From G963674665 sp963674665 (lineage in GTDB: Bacteria > Desulfobacterota > Desulfovibrionia > Desulfovibrionales > Desulfovibrionaceae), in NCBI GenBank assembly GCA_963674665.2, contig CAXXPL010000009.1, forward strand, positions 558,001 to 622,000: 64,000 nt of DNA. The letters run 5' to 3'. Positions 34,518 through 44,848 of this stretch are shown here, piece by piece. The position numbers and the translations under genes were made by a program. The number at the start of each line of letters is the position of its first letter. Position 1 is the first letter of the stretch. Under the pieces are notes generated by a model. The model did no database searches. It was not told the origin of the DNA and worked only from the letters and a program-made list of their open reading frames with translations.

Positions 34518-35576
34518 CTACGACTCCGTGACCGTTCCGGCATCGAACCGTTTGCCCAGGCCGTTCAGTGTCTCGATCATGTCCGGCGGAAGCCCGATGC
34601 CCTCGGCCTTGACTTTGGCCGCCTTCTCGGCCTCGATCTCGCCGGGGTACGTGACTCTGCCCCCTTCAACGGGGGGCAGGCCCTTTAGCCTCTCGGCCAC
34701 AGCAGCCATGTCGCCAAGGAATGCCTCGGTGCCCGCGAAATTCTCCGGGTTGATGGCGATGAGCAGATGAGCCGTGTCGGCCGGTCCGGAGGTGTCGGAG
34801 ATGTTTTTGACCTGTCCTGTCAGACAAGAGCCGGTGAGCACGCCGCACAACAGGTCGATCATCAGGGAAAGGCCCGAGCCCTTGGGTCCGGACATGGGGC
34901 AGAGGCTGCCCTTGAGGGCCTCGTTGGCGTCCGTGGTGGGGCGGCCCTGGGAATCGACCGCCCAGCCCAGGGGGATTTCCTGCCCCAGGGCGGCGGAGCG
35001 CCTGAGTTTGCCACGCGCCACCTCGGAGGTGGCCATGTCCAGCACCATGGGCGGCTTTTCGTCCGGCATGGGCACGGCGATGGCAAGAGGATTCGTGCCC
35101 AGCATCCTGGCAGCGGAGTTGAAGGGGAGCATGGTGGCGGACGCATTGGTCATGGCCATGCCCACCATGCGCCGTGCAGTGGCCCGCTCCACGTAATAGG
35201 CGGCCACGCCGAAATGGTTGGAGGACTTCACACCCACGGCACCCACGCCCATGTCGGCGGCCATGTCCAGGGCAAGATCCATGGCCTTGACCCCGGCCAC
35301 CTGCCCCAAGCCGTTCTGCGCGTCCACCATGGCGCAGGCCGGGGTCTTTTTGACCACGGGCATTTCGGCGTCAAGGTTGATGACTCCGGCGTCCACGCGG
35401 CCGACATAGTTCGCCAGCCGGGCCGTACCATGCGAGGCCACTCCGCGCAGATCGGCGTGGATCATGGACTCGGACACGATGGCGGCCTGATCGGGCCGCA
35501 CACCGACGCACACCAGCACCTTGGCGCAGAAGGCCTGAAGCCGATCGACCGGCACGAATTGCTTGATGTTCTGCAT
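34518..35576 (-). CDS. Malate/L-lactate dehydrogenase-family (Ldh2/YlbC-type) oxidoreductase
   Basis: 352 residues. The family pattern SHGTARLANYVGRVD occurs near residue 50, the nucleotide-proximal SSNHFGVAAYYVERA near 115, and MLGTNPLAIAVPMPDEKPP near 165. These NAD(P)-dependent enzymes reduce 2-oxo acids or oxidise 2-hydroxy acids (malate, lactate, sulfolactate, ureidoglycolate). In this locus it may act on a hydroxy-dicarboxylate. It lies 54 bases before tcuA. Confidence 0.87.
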   Translation of the reverse strand: MQNIKQFVPVDRLQAFCAKVLVCVGVRPDQAAIVSESMIHADLRGVASHGTARLANYVGRVDAGVINLDAEMPVVKKTPACAMVDAQNGLGQVAGVKAMDLALDMAADMGVGAVGVKSSNHFGVAAYYVERATARRMVGMAMTNASATMLPFNSAARMLGTNPLAIAVPMPDEKPPMVLDMATSEVARGKLRRSAALGQEIPLGWAVDSQGRPTTDANEALKGSLCPMSGPKGSGLSLMIDLLCGVLTGSCLTGQVKNISDTSGPADTAHLLIAINPENFAGTEAFLGDMAAVAERLKGLPPVEGGRVTYPGEIEAEKAAKVKAEGIGLPPDMIETLNGLGKRFDAGTVTES

Positions 35577-35648
35577 AATGCTCCTCTTCCTCGGTTTGGG
35601 AACGTTCAGAATCAGGACCAGGGGCAGGCCGCACGTTGCTCCGCCTTT

Positions 35649-37025
35649 TTAAGCGTCGGGGGTCCCGAGGAAAGCTGTCATCTGCCGCACGTCAATGTTG
35701 TCCAAGTCAAGAATGGCGTGCCGCAGCATGGCTGCCTGCTTCTCGGTGTAGATTCGGAGGGCGTTGGACGTGTACTTGTCCAGAAATTCCTCGTCACTCA
35801 GGGGATTCTCGGGCTCGCCCTTGGGGTAGGCGATCTCGCGCTCGAACCGCTCGCCTCTGGCCACCACAGTGACGTTCGCCTCGCGCCTCGCGGGGTAGTG
35901 GACGTCGCGGGCGGGATTGACCCGGATGGAGACCTTTTCTGCTATGGAGCGCACCCGGGGATCCGAGATGCGGCTGTCGGTATATGCTGTCGGGCCTGTC
36001 TCGCCAAAGACCAGGTACAGGCCGAGGGTCACGGGCATGCTGAACTTGGCGGCCAGTTCCGAGCCCGCGGCCGCCACGTGGCCGGTGAGCCTATTGGCGA
36101 TGAGGTAAGTGTCCACCACGATGGATTCGATCTCATCCGGATCCAGGTTCTCCCTGGCCATGATCTCGGCCATGGCGTCCAGGGGCGGGTGAATGTGTCT
36201 GCAGGCCGCGTGCTTCTTGAAATAGACCGAGGAGATGGAGAAACGTTCGCCCAGCCCCTCGCATATGGACCGGATGTCGCATTCCTTGCCGGCCAGAGCC
36301 CTGAAGAATCCTTTTTCCCCCTCGAACACGAGCACAGGGCCGTCGGCTCCATTCTGGGCCATGAGCGCCGCCAGGACACCGGCCTGTGATGTCTTGCCCA
36401 CCTGGAAGGACTTGCCCGTTTCGCCGCTGGTCAGGGCCTCCAGCAGTCCGGCGCTCTGGAGTCCGGCCAGGGACAGGGCGTTCTCGGTCTGCTCCACGGT
36501 GAGGCCCAGCAGTTTGGCCGCCGCCGCGGCCGAGGCGAAGACGCCTATGACTGAGGTGGTGTGATAGCCGCGCATGAGCAGGTCGGGATTGGCCGTGGTG
36601 CCGAGGCGGATGAACATCTCGTAGCCGATGATGATGGCTTCCATGAGTTGGCGGCCGTTGAGGCCCAGTTGCTCGGCCAGGGCGACGGCAGGGGGAATGG
36701 TCACGGTGCCCGGATGGCCGTTGGCGAATCTGTGGCCGTCGTCCATGTCGATGGCATGGGCCTGGACCGCGTTGGCCAGGGCGGCCGTGGCCACGGGCAG
36801 CTTGCGCCCAGCGCCCCACAGCGTGGCTCCGTCCTCGTCCGGTACCTGGGTGAACACCTCCCGCATGATGTTCGAGGCCTTCTGTTTCACCCCGGCCAGG
36901 GCGACGCCCACCATGTCGAGCACGCAGCGCTTGGCCTGCAGAATGTCATTGTCCGAGAACTGGTTGAAGCTTGTGGTGCATATGAATTCAGCTAGGTACC
37001 GGCGGAGCGTGAGGTCAGTTTTCAT
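35649..37025 (-). CDS. MmgE/PrpD-family dehydratase/decarboxylase
   Basis: About 458 residues. Typical features are DMVGVALAG, DMDDGHRFANGHPGTVTIPPAVALAE, KSFQVGKTSQAGVLAALMA and KKHAACRHIHPPLDA. The family includes 2-methylcitrate dehydratase (PrpD) and cis-aconitate decarboxylase (Cad/Irg1), so either dehydration of a citrate-like acid or decarboxylation of cis-aconitate to itaconate is possible here. The ATG at 37025 follows GGGGA and is preferred over the 37121 frame start. First gene of the 14-gene minus-strand locus, with an operator-like palindrome 60 bases upstream. Confidence 0.88.
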   Translation of the reverse strand: MKTDLTLRRYLAEFICTTSFNQFSDNDILQAKRCVLDMVGVALAGVKQKASNIMREVFTQVPDEDGATLWGAGRKLPVATAALANAVQAHAIDMDDGHRFANGHPGTVTIPPAVALAEQLGLNGRQLMEAIIIGYEMFIRLGTTANPDLLMRGYHTTSVIGVFASAAAAAKLLGLTVEQTENALSLAGLQSAGLLEALTSGETGKSFQVGKTSQAGVLAALMAQNGADGPVLVFEGEKGFFRALAGKECDIRSICEGLGERFSISSVYFKKHAACRHIHPPLDAMAEIMARENLDPDEIESIVVDTYLIANRLTGHVAAAGSELAAKFSMPVTLGLYLVFGETGPTAYTDSRISDPRVRSIAEKVSIRVNPARDVHYPARREANVTVVARGERFEREIAYPKGEPENPLSDEEFLDKYTSNALRIYTEKQAAMLRHAILDLDNIDVRQMTAFLGTPDA

Positions 37026-37083
37026 GGCTTCCCCAGGGCAAATGTTGTGTCCGGTGGACTTGGGAACAGCATCCGCTGTGCAT

Positions 37084-37121
37084 TTGTATACACATCTATA
37101 CAAGCATACTTCCTCCGTCAA
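37084..37121 (-). promoter_or_regulatory. GntR-type operator and promoter before the PrpD-family gene
   Basis: A perfect inverted repeat TTGTATA-N6-TATACAA (37084-37103) resembles GntR operators. On the minus strand TTGACG (37121-37116) lies 15 bases from TATAGA inside the repeat, so a bound repressor would cover the -10. Candidate regulators are the HutC-type protein of this locus or the FCD-type protein at 46.6 kb. Confidence 0.5.
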
Positions 37122-37953
37122 CGTTTAATTCACAAACGTGAGTTATTTAGTTTCAAGGCGACAAAAATGTCGGCTACACATTGAGACATCGCATGTTTTT
37201 CTTGAAAGCCGATTGCTCCCCGTGATCCCGTGATCATCAGGCAAAGGAAAATGGGCGAATCAGCATAGTCGAGGGCGTTCCATAACCGCGGCCAGCCCCT
37301 TGGTCATGGTGAATGGCGCGCTGACAACCGCAGGGCAATAGGCATGAGAAGGCTGGGTGGCGCGGGTTCCCGCCGACGCTGGACCTTCGACAGAATGTGG
37401 TATGGGTGCGTGCTGTGTTCACAAGAGGAGCAGGCAATGTTTTTCGCTCGTGGAGAGGATGGCGAGGTCATTTCCGTGGATGGGCAAGGTGCTCTGCGAG
37501 TTGTGTGAGGAGATTGAGGATAGTGCATGCTCGGGGTGACATCGATGAGCCAGTCTGGTTGGCGCCTGGGACTGGGTGGGAGGCCCCCTTGTATGTTGTT
37601 GGGATCAGATTTCGGCTGCTTGCACTCCCTGCCTGGCAACATTTATCTGACCTGATAAAATGCGGTTCTGCCGTAAGCTCTGAACATGTTCCCGAGGGTA
37701 GTGACAAAGGGATGTTCACCCGGCTCCCTTTTTCAAGACGTTGAGAACGCGAGCCAATTTTCAGCGTTCCTTCTCCGCCTCTACCTCTTGTCAACGTTAT
37801 CAACTGCCTTGAGAGCATGACCCTGCGCCAGATTCTGGCGCATCCGCGTCTCAAAAGAGCGGATTGGGCACAGATTTTCGGTCTTCGTGCGAATCGATTG
37901 CCAGTAATTGGGAAATTTTATGATGGGTTTTTTGCAAAGATGTGAAAAGTCGA

Positions 37954-37991
37954 TTGACCAGCGCTTTGCCTTGGTATACCACTGGTATACA
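37954..37991 (+). promoter_or_regulatory. Operator/promoter before the amidohydrolase gene
   Basis: The 20-base sequence TGGTATACCACTGGTATACA (37972-37991) is a palindrome GTATACC-ACT-GGTATAC. An identical copy lies before livG at 40067-40086. TTGACC at 37954-37959 may be a -35 box with TATACC at a short 15-base spacing. It suggests one regulator, probably the GntR protein encoded in the liv operon. Confidence 0.65.
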
Positions 37992-38185
37992 GTTAGAGGG
38001 CAATCAGTGCGCCCCGGAGAAAAGTCTTGTGGACAAGATGTTGGGATTCGGACCGAACTCATTAGCAGGCCAATACGGCTCATTATGACAGGCAATTATT
38101 CAATCCTCGGCCTTTAGAGATGCGGGGCGGCGCTGGGAGCGCCTCTCAGCATCCCGGGCATGAAACAGAATCAGGCAGGTGAAAG

Positions 38186-39721
38186 ATGGAAATACTGATG
38201 CGGGGCAAGTACGTCATCACGGACGTGGAAGCCAAGGAAAACGGGATATTGGAAAATGGGGCGGTATACGTCCGCGACGGGCTCATCAAGGAAGTAGGGG
38301 ATTTCGACGCACTGAAGGAAAAGCACCTCGGGGTGGAAATCAAGGGAAACGGCCGTCAGTTGCTGATGCCCGGACTGGCGGATGGCCACAGCCATGGTTA
38401 TGGCCTGAGCCTGATCCAGCGCGGCGTCCCCATGGATTATCTCGAGAACGGCATGTTGGATTGGGCCTTCCTGGTCAACGTGGACCCCGAGGTGAGCGCG
38501 CAGATGAGCGCGTTACGCCATTTGCGCAGCGGCTGTACCACCATGCACCACAACAACTGGGGCGCGGATGACGAACCTCTGGAAAATATGGAAACAACCC
38601 TCAAGTCCTATAAGACAACGGGCATCCGTTTGGCCTATTCTCCGGGGGGGCGTGACCTGAGCAGGCTGGCCCTGGACGAGGAGGGCTTTTTCCAGACCCT
38701 GCCCCCGGAGTTGCGGGAGTTCGCCAGGCCAGGTCTCGAATATGACCGCGAGGCCTTCATCCAGGGGTACATGGACAAGTTCGAGCACCTGCACAAAACA
38801 TACGACGGCGGCCTCGTGCGCATCATCTTCGGCCCCAGCTGGGCCATGGGTGCCACCGACGCCTTTCTGAAACAGGTGAAGGCCCGGGCCGATGAGCTGG
38901 GCAAGCTCCCCATACATATGCACACCCTTCAGACCCCTGTGCAGAAACAGTACGGGTTCAGGAAATACGGCAAATCCCTTGTGGCGCACCTGGACGACCT
39001 CGGCCTGGTGGACGAGAACCTCGTCCTGGGGCACGCCACATTTGTCACGGAGGCGGATATCGAACTCCTGGCGAGCAAGGGCGCCTCGGTCACGCATCAC
39101 GCCAGCTGCAACCTGGCCATCCGCAACGGCATCGCCCCTGTCTATTACATGCTGCAGGCCGGGGTGAACGTTGGCATGGGCCTCGACGACAAGGGGATCA
39201 ACGACGACGAGGACGCCATCATGGAGATGCGCCTCATCCATCGTCTGCACCGGGTTTCCGGCTTTGATCTGAACGGGACCCCGGCCCTGGACGCCTTTGA
39301 CATCCTCAAGATAGGCACCATCAACACCGCCAGGGTGTGCGGCTATGCCGGAGAAGTGGGGGCGCTCAAGCCGGGCATGCAGGCGGACGCCATCCTCGTG
39401 GACCTGGAGGAGGCCATGGCGGATCCCTGGATGTCCCCGGATCTGAGTGTTGCGGAAGTGTTCATCCACAGGTGCAAGGGCATTCACGTCAACACGGTGA
39501 TGGTGGGCGGTGATATCCTCATGGAAGACCGCCGGTTCACAACCATAGACGTGGAGGCGCTCTACAGGGAGGTCGCCAAGCAGGCGGCCAAGGGCATCGG
39601 CCAGGAGCAGCGCGCCTTTGCCGAGGCCCTGCAGCGGCTCAAGCCCTACTACCATCAGTGGTACAAGGGGTGGGAGGACATGGAGTACAAGCCCTTCTAC
39701 ATCATGAACAGCCGCATATGA
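38186..39721 (+). CDS. Amidohydrolase-superfamily metal-dependent hydrolase/deaminase
   Basis: 511 residues. Metal ligands fit the TRZ/ATZ (cytosine-deaminase-like) group: HxH in LADGHSHG (near residue 70), His in LPIHMHTLQTP, His in LGHATF and the Asp in GMGLDDKG. The C-terminus is a standard composite-barrel tail with GALKPGMQADAILVD. Members deaminate or hydrolyse cyclic nitrogen compounds such as triazines, adenosyl derivatives and guanine. AGGTG precedes the ATG. It shares a perfect operator with the liv operon 450 bases downstream, so its substrate is probably what that transporter imports, or a derivative. Confidence 0.85.
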   Translation: MEILMRGKYVITDVEAKENGILENGAVYVRDGLIKEVGDFDALKEKHLGVEIKGNGRQLLMPGLADGHSHGYGLSLIQRGVPMDYLENGMLDWAFLVNVDPEVSAQMSALRHLRSGCTTMHHNNWGADDEPLENMETTLKSYKTTGIRLAYSPGGRDLSRLALDEEGFFQTLPPELREFARPGLEYDREAFIQGYMDKFEHLHKTYDGGLVRIIFGPSWAMGATDAFLKQVKARADELGKLPIHMHTLQTPVQKQYGFRKYGKSLVAHLDDLGLVDENLVLGHATFVTEADIELLASKGASVTHHASCNLAIRNGIAPVYYMLQAGVNVGMGLDDKGINDDEDAIMEMRLIHRLHRVSGFDLNGTPALDAFDILKIGTINTARVCGYAGEVGALKPGMQADAILVDLEEAMADPWMSPDLSVAEVFIHRCKGIHVNTVMVGGDILMEDRRFTTIDVEALYREVAKQAAKGIGQEQRAFAEALQRLKPYYHQWYKGWEDMEYKPFYIMNSRI

Positions 39722-40176
39722 CCGATCACCGGCAATTTCCGCCGCGACGGGCCGCTTCCAGACGGGTTGTCGCGGTGGGTCGGAGCAGAAGCATTTGAGC
39801 TTTGAAAATGGAAGATGCGATGTAAGGATTGTCCTGGAATCCTTTCCGCAAAATGCTTGCGGCCGGCTTTGTCCGCCGTTGAGCGAGTATTTCAAACGTA
39901 CAACCGCGCCATGCCCGCTATGACCTGTTCGCTGTGCGTCTCCGTCATTGGCTGCACGAATGTATTCGTTACGAGTGGTAGCGAGAGTTGTATATTTTCA
40001 AATATGGCAAAAATATTGTTTCTTCTTTGTTGATTTTGCAAAGGCGTCAGTTAAAGGTTGACTGTATGGTATACCACTGGTATACAAAGGCCAGTGTATG
40101 GGAGGCTTCAGTTGGAGCTGCTTAACCAATTCCGCGCTGCCGCATCAGGCCGCTCGGGTGCAAACAAACCCCTTGG
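39722..40176. other. Intergenic region holding the liv-operon promoter
   Basis: About 455 bases. The last 120 contain the promoter/operator listed at 40058-40087. No gene recognised in the remainder. Confidence 0.5.
40058..40087 (+). promoter_or_regulatory. Sigma-70 promoter with overlapping GntR-type operator before livG
   Basis: TTGACT (40058-40063) and TATACA (40081-40086) are separated by exactly 17 bases, a near-consensus promoter. The palindrome GTATACC-ACT-GGTATAC (40069-40085) fills the spacer and overlaps the -10, so a bound regulator would repress. The 20-base core is identical to that at 37972-37991. Confidence 0.75.
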
Positions 40177-40969
<793 letters not shown>

Positions 40970-40983
<14 letters not shown>

Positions 40984-41698
40984 GAATGTAAACGTCCACA
41001 GGGGGCATACCCACGTGCTCAAAGGTGTGGACCTGGAAGTCGGACGCGGCGAGGTGGTCGCGTTCATCGGCGCCAACGGCGCGGGCAAGACCACCACGTT
41101 GCGGACCATCTCCGGCCTGTACCGCCCCACAGCGGGGCGCATCACCCTGCGGCCGGAGCCGGACGGCGAGGTGATCGACATCACCAAGCTGCCCGCTGAA
41201 AAGATTGTGGCCCTTGGCGTCTCCCACTGCCCCGAGGGCAGGCAGATCTTTTCCCAGCTCACGGTGCGGGAGAACCTGATCGTGGGCGCGTATCTGCGCA
41301 AGGACAAGGCCGCTGTGCAGCGGGACCTGGAAGAGGTGGAACGTCAGTTCCCCATCTTGTCGCAACGCGCGGGACAATCCGCGGGCAAGCTCTCCGGAGG
41401 GGAGCAGATGATGCTCTCTCTGGGGCGGGCGCTGATGAGCCGCCCCAGCCTGCTCTTGCTGGACGAACCGTCATTGGGGCTGGCGCCCATCATCGTGGAG
41501 CAGATTTTCGCCATGCTGGAGGAAATAAACAGACAGGGCACCACCATTCTGCTGGTGGAGCAGAACGCTTCCATGGCCCTGGAACTGGCCTCGCGCGCCT
41601 ATGTCATCGAAACCGGCCGCACCACGCTCAGCGGCCCCAGCCGGGAGCTGGCGCGTGATCCGCAGGTGGTCGCGGCCTATCTGGGAGGCGCCGCATGA
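40970..41698 (+). CDS. livF: Branched-chain amino-acid-type ABC transporter ATPase LivF
   Basis: 242 residues. Walker A GANGAGKTT, signature KLSGGEQMMLSLGRAL and Walker B LLLLDEPSLGLAP, the last typical of LivF. An unusual insertion around LRPEPDGEVIDI lies before the Q-loop. It pairs with LivG on the cytoplasmic face. The stop overlaps the livH start in ATGA. Confidence 0.92.
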
Positions 41699-42588
41699 GC
41701 GCGTACATCTGGCAACAGGTAGTCAACGGTCTTATCCTCGGGTCCATGTACGCCCTTGTGGCCATCGGCTTTTCCATGATCTACGGCATCGTGCGGCTCA
41801 TCAACTTTGCCCACGGTGACATCGTCATGATCGGCGCCTTCGTGACCCTGGGCCTTGTGCAAGCCTTTGACGCCTCCATCTGGATGGTTGCCCTGGCCAC
41901 CCTGGCCACGGGCGGTCTGCTCGGGATAATCATCGAGCGCGCGGCCTTCCGCCCCATGCGGGGGGCGCCGCAGGTCACGGGCTTCATCGCCTCACTGGCC
42001 GTATCGGTGATGATTCAGAACCTCGGTGTCCTGCTGCTCACGGCCCAGCCGCGCAACTTCAGCTTTCCCGAATGGTTGCAGGGGCGGTTGCATCTCTGGG
42101 GAGCGGGCTTCCGGATTATTGACCTGTGCATCATGCTCTCGGCCCTCGGGCTCATGGCCGGATTGATTTTCGTGGTGCAACGCACCCGCTTCGGCATGGC
42201 CATGCGGGCCACCGCCGAAAACCTCGATGTGGCGCGCATGATGGGCATCAACATCAACCGCACCATCATGGGCGCCTTCATGATCGGCAGCGCCCTGGCC
42301 GGGGTGGCCGGGCTCATGTGGGGTGGCAAGTTCGGCCAGATCGACCCGCTGCTCGGCTTCATTCCCGGGCTCAAGAGCTTTGTTGCCGCGGTCATCGGCG
42401 GTGTGGGCTCCATCCCCGGCGCCATCCTCGGGGGGTATCTGCTGGGTCTGTCCGAGGTGCTGTTCGTGGGATTGTTACCGCCGCAATACGCGCCCTACCG
42501 CGACGCGTTCGTATTCGGCGTTCTCATCGTCATCCTGCTGGTCCTGCCCAACGGGTTGCTGGGAAAAAGCGCGGAGGAGCGGGCATGA
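41695..42588 (+). CDS. livH: Branched-chain amino-acid-type ABC transporter permease LivH
   Basis: 297 residues, about eight helices. The family motifs SMYALVAIGFSMIYGIVRLINFAHGD (here read in part) and GLKSFVAAVIGGVGSIPGAILGG are clear. It forms the membrane channel with LivM. It overlaps both neighbours by four bases (ATGA), so translation is tightly coupled. Confidence 0.93.
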   Translation: MSAYIWQQVVNGLILGSMYALVAIGFSMIYGIVRLINFAHGDIVMIGAFVTLGLVQAFDASIWMVALATLATGGLLGIIIERAAFRPMRGAPQVTGFIASLAVSVMIQNLGVLLLTAQPRNFSFPEWLQGRLHLWGAGFRIIDLCIMLSALGLMAGLIFVVQRTRFGMAMRATAENLDVARMMGININRTIMGAFMIGSALAGVAGLMWGGKFGQIDPLLGFIPGLKSFVAAVIGGVGSIPGAILGGYLLGLSEVLFVGLLPPQYAPYRDAFVFGVLIVILLVLPNGLLGKSAEERA

Positions 42589-43562
42589 TCATCAACAAAC
42601 GACTTCTGGCCCTGGGATGCCTGACCGCCGTGCTCGCGGCGTGCATCGCCTTTGCCCAGGGAACCCTTGACGACTATTACCTCTCGATATTCAATTTCGT
42701 GGGCATCTCCGTGATCCTGGCCTGCAGCCTGAACATCACCAACGGTTTCACGGGCCTGTTTTCCCTGGGGCATCCGGGGTTCATGGCCATTGGCGGCTAT
42801 GTGACGGCCATGCTCGTGCTGCCGGTCATGCGCAAGCACATGTTCCTGCCGGACCTGCCCCCTTTCCTGCTGGAGTCGGCCTGGCCCTTTTTTCCGGCCC
42901 TCATCATGGGGGGGGTGTGCGCGGCTCTGGCCGCCGTGATCATCGGACTGCCGGTGCTGCGCCTGCGCGGGCACTATCTGGCCGTGGCCACCCTGGGCTT
43001 CATCATCATCATTCAGGTGCTGGTCACCAATCTGGACAAATGGACCCGGGGGCCTCTGGGCCTCAACGGTCTGCCCTCGGCCACGAACCTCTGGTGGGTC
43101 TGGGGCTGGGTGCTGGTCACGCTCTATGTGAGCTACAAGGTTAAGTTTTCCTCCCTGGGGCGCAGCATGCTGGCCATTCGCGAGAACGAACTGGCCGCCC
43201 AGAGCCTGGGCGTGCGCCTGACCTGGACAAAGATCCTGGCCCTGGCTCTGGGCGCGTTCTTCGCCGGAGTGGCCGGGGGGCTGTGGGCGCATCTCATCAC
43301 CGCCATCACGCCCAAGTCCTTTTCCATCATCATGGCCTTCAATCTGGTGGTCATGGTGGTCATCGGCGGAACAGGCTCCATCACAGGCTGCTTCATGGCG
43401 GCCGTGGCCATCACCTCCCTGCGCGAGGTGCTCCGTCCCCTGGAGGAATCATTGGAGTTGTACGGACTCTCGGAGATCATCCTGGCCTTGGGACTGCTCA
43501 TGGTGCTTATCTACCGTCCCAAGGGCATGTTGGGCAGCCGCGAACCCGATTTTTTGTCATGA
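42585..43562 (+). CDS. livM: Branched-chain amino-acid-type ABC transporter permease LivM
   Basis: 325 residues starting at the ATG inside livH's ATGA; an upstream open frame in this register is a shadow of livH. Signatures are SLNITNGFTGLFSLGHPGFMAIG and the NELAAQSLGV region contacting the ATPase. It is the second channel half. Confidence 0.92.
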   Translation: MIINKRLLALGCLTAVLAACIAFAQGTLDDYYLSIFNFVGISVILACSLNITNGFTGLFSLGHPGFMAIGGYVTAMLVLPVMRKHMFLPDLPPFLLESAWPFFPALIMGGVCAALAAVIIGLPVLRLRGHYLAVATLGFIIIIQVLVTNLDKWTRGPLGLNGLPSATNLWWVWGWVLVTLYVSYKVKFSSLGRSMLAIRENELAAQSLGVRLTWTKILALALGAFFAGVAGGLWAHLITAITPKSFSIIMAFNLVVMVVIGGTGSITGCFMAAVAITSLREVLRPLEESLELYGLSEIILALGLLMVLIYRPKGMLGSREPDFLS

Positions 43563-43610
43563 AGGCACATCCATTTTCGTATAACCGTAACAATAAATGA
43601 GGAGAGCAAC

Positions 43611-44762
43611 ATGAAGCGGACCCTGCGACTTTTTTTGGCCGTTGTTCTGGTTCTGGGCCTGGCCACTGGCGCCATGGCCGAAGACACGATCAAGATCGCC
43701 GGCCTGTACAACCTGACCGGAGGCATGAGCTCCATTGACGCGCCCGCCCTGAACGGCGCCAAGCTCGCCGCGAAGCTGATCAACGACAAAGGCGGCGTGC
43801 TCGGCGGCAAGAAGCTGGAAGTCATCGGCATCGACACCAAGACCGACCAGCAGGCCGCTGCCACCGGCGCCAAGAAGGCCCTGTCCGAGAATGTCATCGC
43901 GGGCATAGGCTACGGCGACACCACCTATGTCATGGCCGCCGCGCCCCTGTTCATGGACAAGAAGGTCCCCTTTGTCACCTCCGGCGCCACCCACCCTGAG
44001 CTGCCCAAGTGGCTGGGCGAGTACTTCTTCATGGTGCCCTTTGGCGATGACGACCAGTCCTTTGCCATCGCGGACTACACCTTTGACAAGCTTGGCGCCA
44101 AAAAGGTGGCCGTGTGGACCGACAACTCCATGGACTTCACCAAGGCCCTGTCCAAGTTCTTCATTCAGCGTATGAAGGAACGCGGCGCCGAGATCGTTCT
44201 GGAAGACTTCTTCATGTGCGGCGACAAGGACTTCTCCGCCCAGATCGCCCGCCTGCAGAACGCCGATCCCAAGCCTGACGCCGTGTTCATCTCCGCCATT
44301 CCCAACGAGGCCGGCCTGACCGTCAAGCAGATCCGCGAAGCAGGCCTGAACCTGCCCATCGTGTCCGGCGACGGCTTCGACACCGAACTGGTGACCTCTG
44401 TTCCCGGTCCCAAGCTGGCCAACGACGTCTACTTTTCCACCCATACCTACCGTGGCGACGACCGCCAGCTCGTGAAGGACTTCATTGCCGCCTACAATGC
44501 CGAATACGGCCGCGATCCCGAGAACGCTTTCGCCGCCCTGGGTTACGACGCCGTGGCCCTGATCGGCGACGCCATCGAGCGTGCCGGCTCCGCCGACACC
44601 GCCGCTCTGCAGAAGGCCCTGCGCGCCACCCGAGAATTCGACGGCGTCACCGGCAAGATCGCCTACACCCGCCCCAGCGGTGTACCGGCCAAGGCCGTGT
44701 CCGTCATCAGCGTGAAGGACGGAAAGTACAACGTGGAAAAGATCTGGACTCCGGCGCAGTAG
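43611..44762 (+). CDS. livK: ABC transporter periplasmic substrate-binding protein (LivK-like)
   Basis: 383 residues. The signal peptide (residues 1-23) ends AMAED, followed by TIKIAGLYNLTGGMSSIDAPALNGAKLA, the type-I periplasmic fold start. GAGG precedes the ATG. It determines transporter specificity, which is probably an amino acid, amide or related nitrogen compound given the neighbouring hydrolases. Codon use is strongly biased (many GGC and AAG), suggesting high expression. Confidence 0.92.
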   Translation: MKRTLRLFLAVVLVLGLATGAMAEDTIKIAGLYNLTGGMSSIDAPALNGAKLAAKLINDKGGVLGGKKLEVIGIDTKTDQQAAATGAKKALSENVIAGIGYGDTTYVMAAAPLFMDKKVPFVTSGATHPELPKWLGEYFFMVPFGDDDQSFAIADYTFDKLGAKKVAVWTDNSMDFTKALSKFFIQRMKERGAEIVLEDFFMCGDKDFSAQIARLQNADPKPDAVFISAIPNEAGLTVKQIREAGLNLPIVSGDGFDTELVTSVPGPKLANDVYFSTHTYRGDDRQLVKDFIAAYNAEYGRDPENAFAALGYDAVALIGDAIERAGSADTAALQKALRATREFDGVTGKIAYTRPSGVPAKAVSVISVKDGKYNVEKIWTPAQ

Positions 44763-44784
44763 CATAAGCGCTTCTTGTAACGCC

Positions 44785-44822
44785 CCGGCTCCTTTGCTCC
44801 ACAATTGGAGTGGAGGAGCCGG
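44785..44822 (+). terminator. Intercistronic hairpin after livK
   Basis: CCGGCTCC (44785-44792) pairs with GGAGCCGG (44815-44822) and an inner CTCCA pairs with TGGAG. GTTTCC follows. Probably a partial terminator or 3' stabiliser that makes livK more abundant than the downstream hydrolases. Confidence 0.6.
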
Positions 44823-44848
44823 TTTCCCCCGCAACAAGGAAGATAGAC

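Larger units (their letters stand above)
37026..38185. other. Divergent intergenic region of about 1.16 kb, regulatory
   Basis: It separates the minus-strand carboxylate locus from the plus-strand amidohydrolase. Two operator-like palindromes lie near its ends (37084-37103 and 37971-37991). In between, open frames of up to 128 codons overlap each other in several frames without ribosome sites or recognisable domains, so I call no gene. GC content is lower than in the flanking genes. Confidence 0.5.

Noticed and set aside
34767..36389. 540-codon plus-strand frame opposite the Ldh-type and PrpD-type genes
   Set aside because: It spans two real genes and their gap, without start signals or a family match.
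37304..37854. Overlapping open frames of 110-128 codons in the 1.16-kb divergent region
   Set aside because: Several frames compete over the same DNA, none with start signals or conserved motifs.
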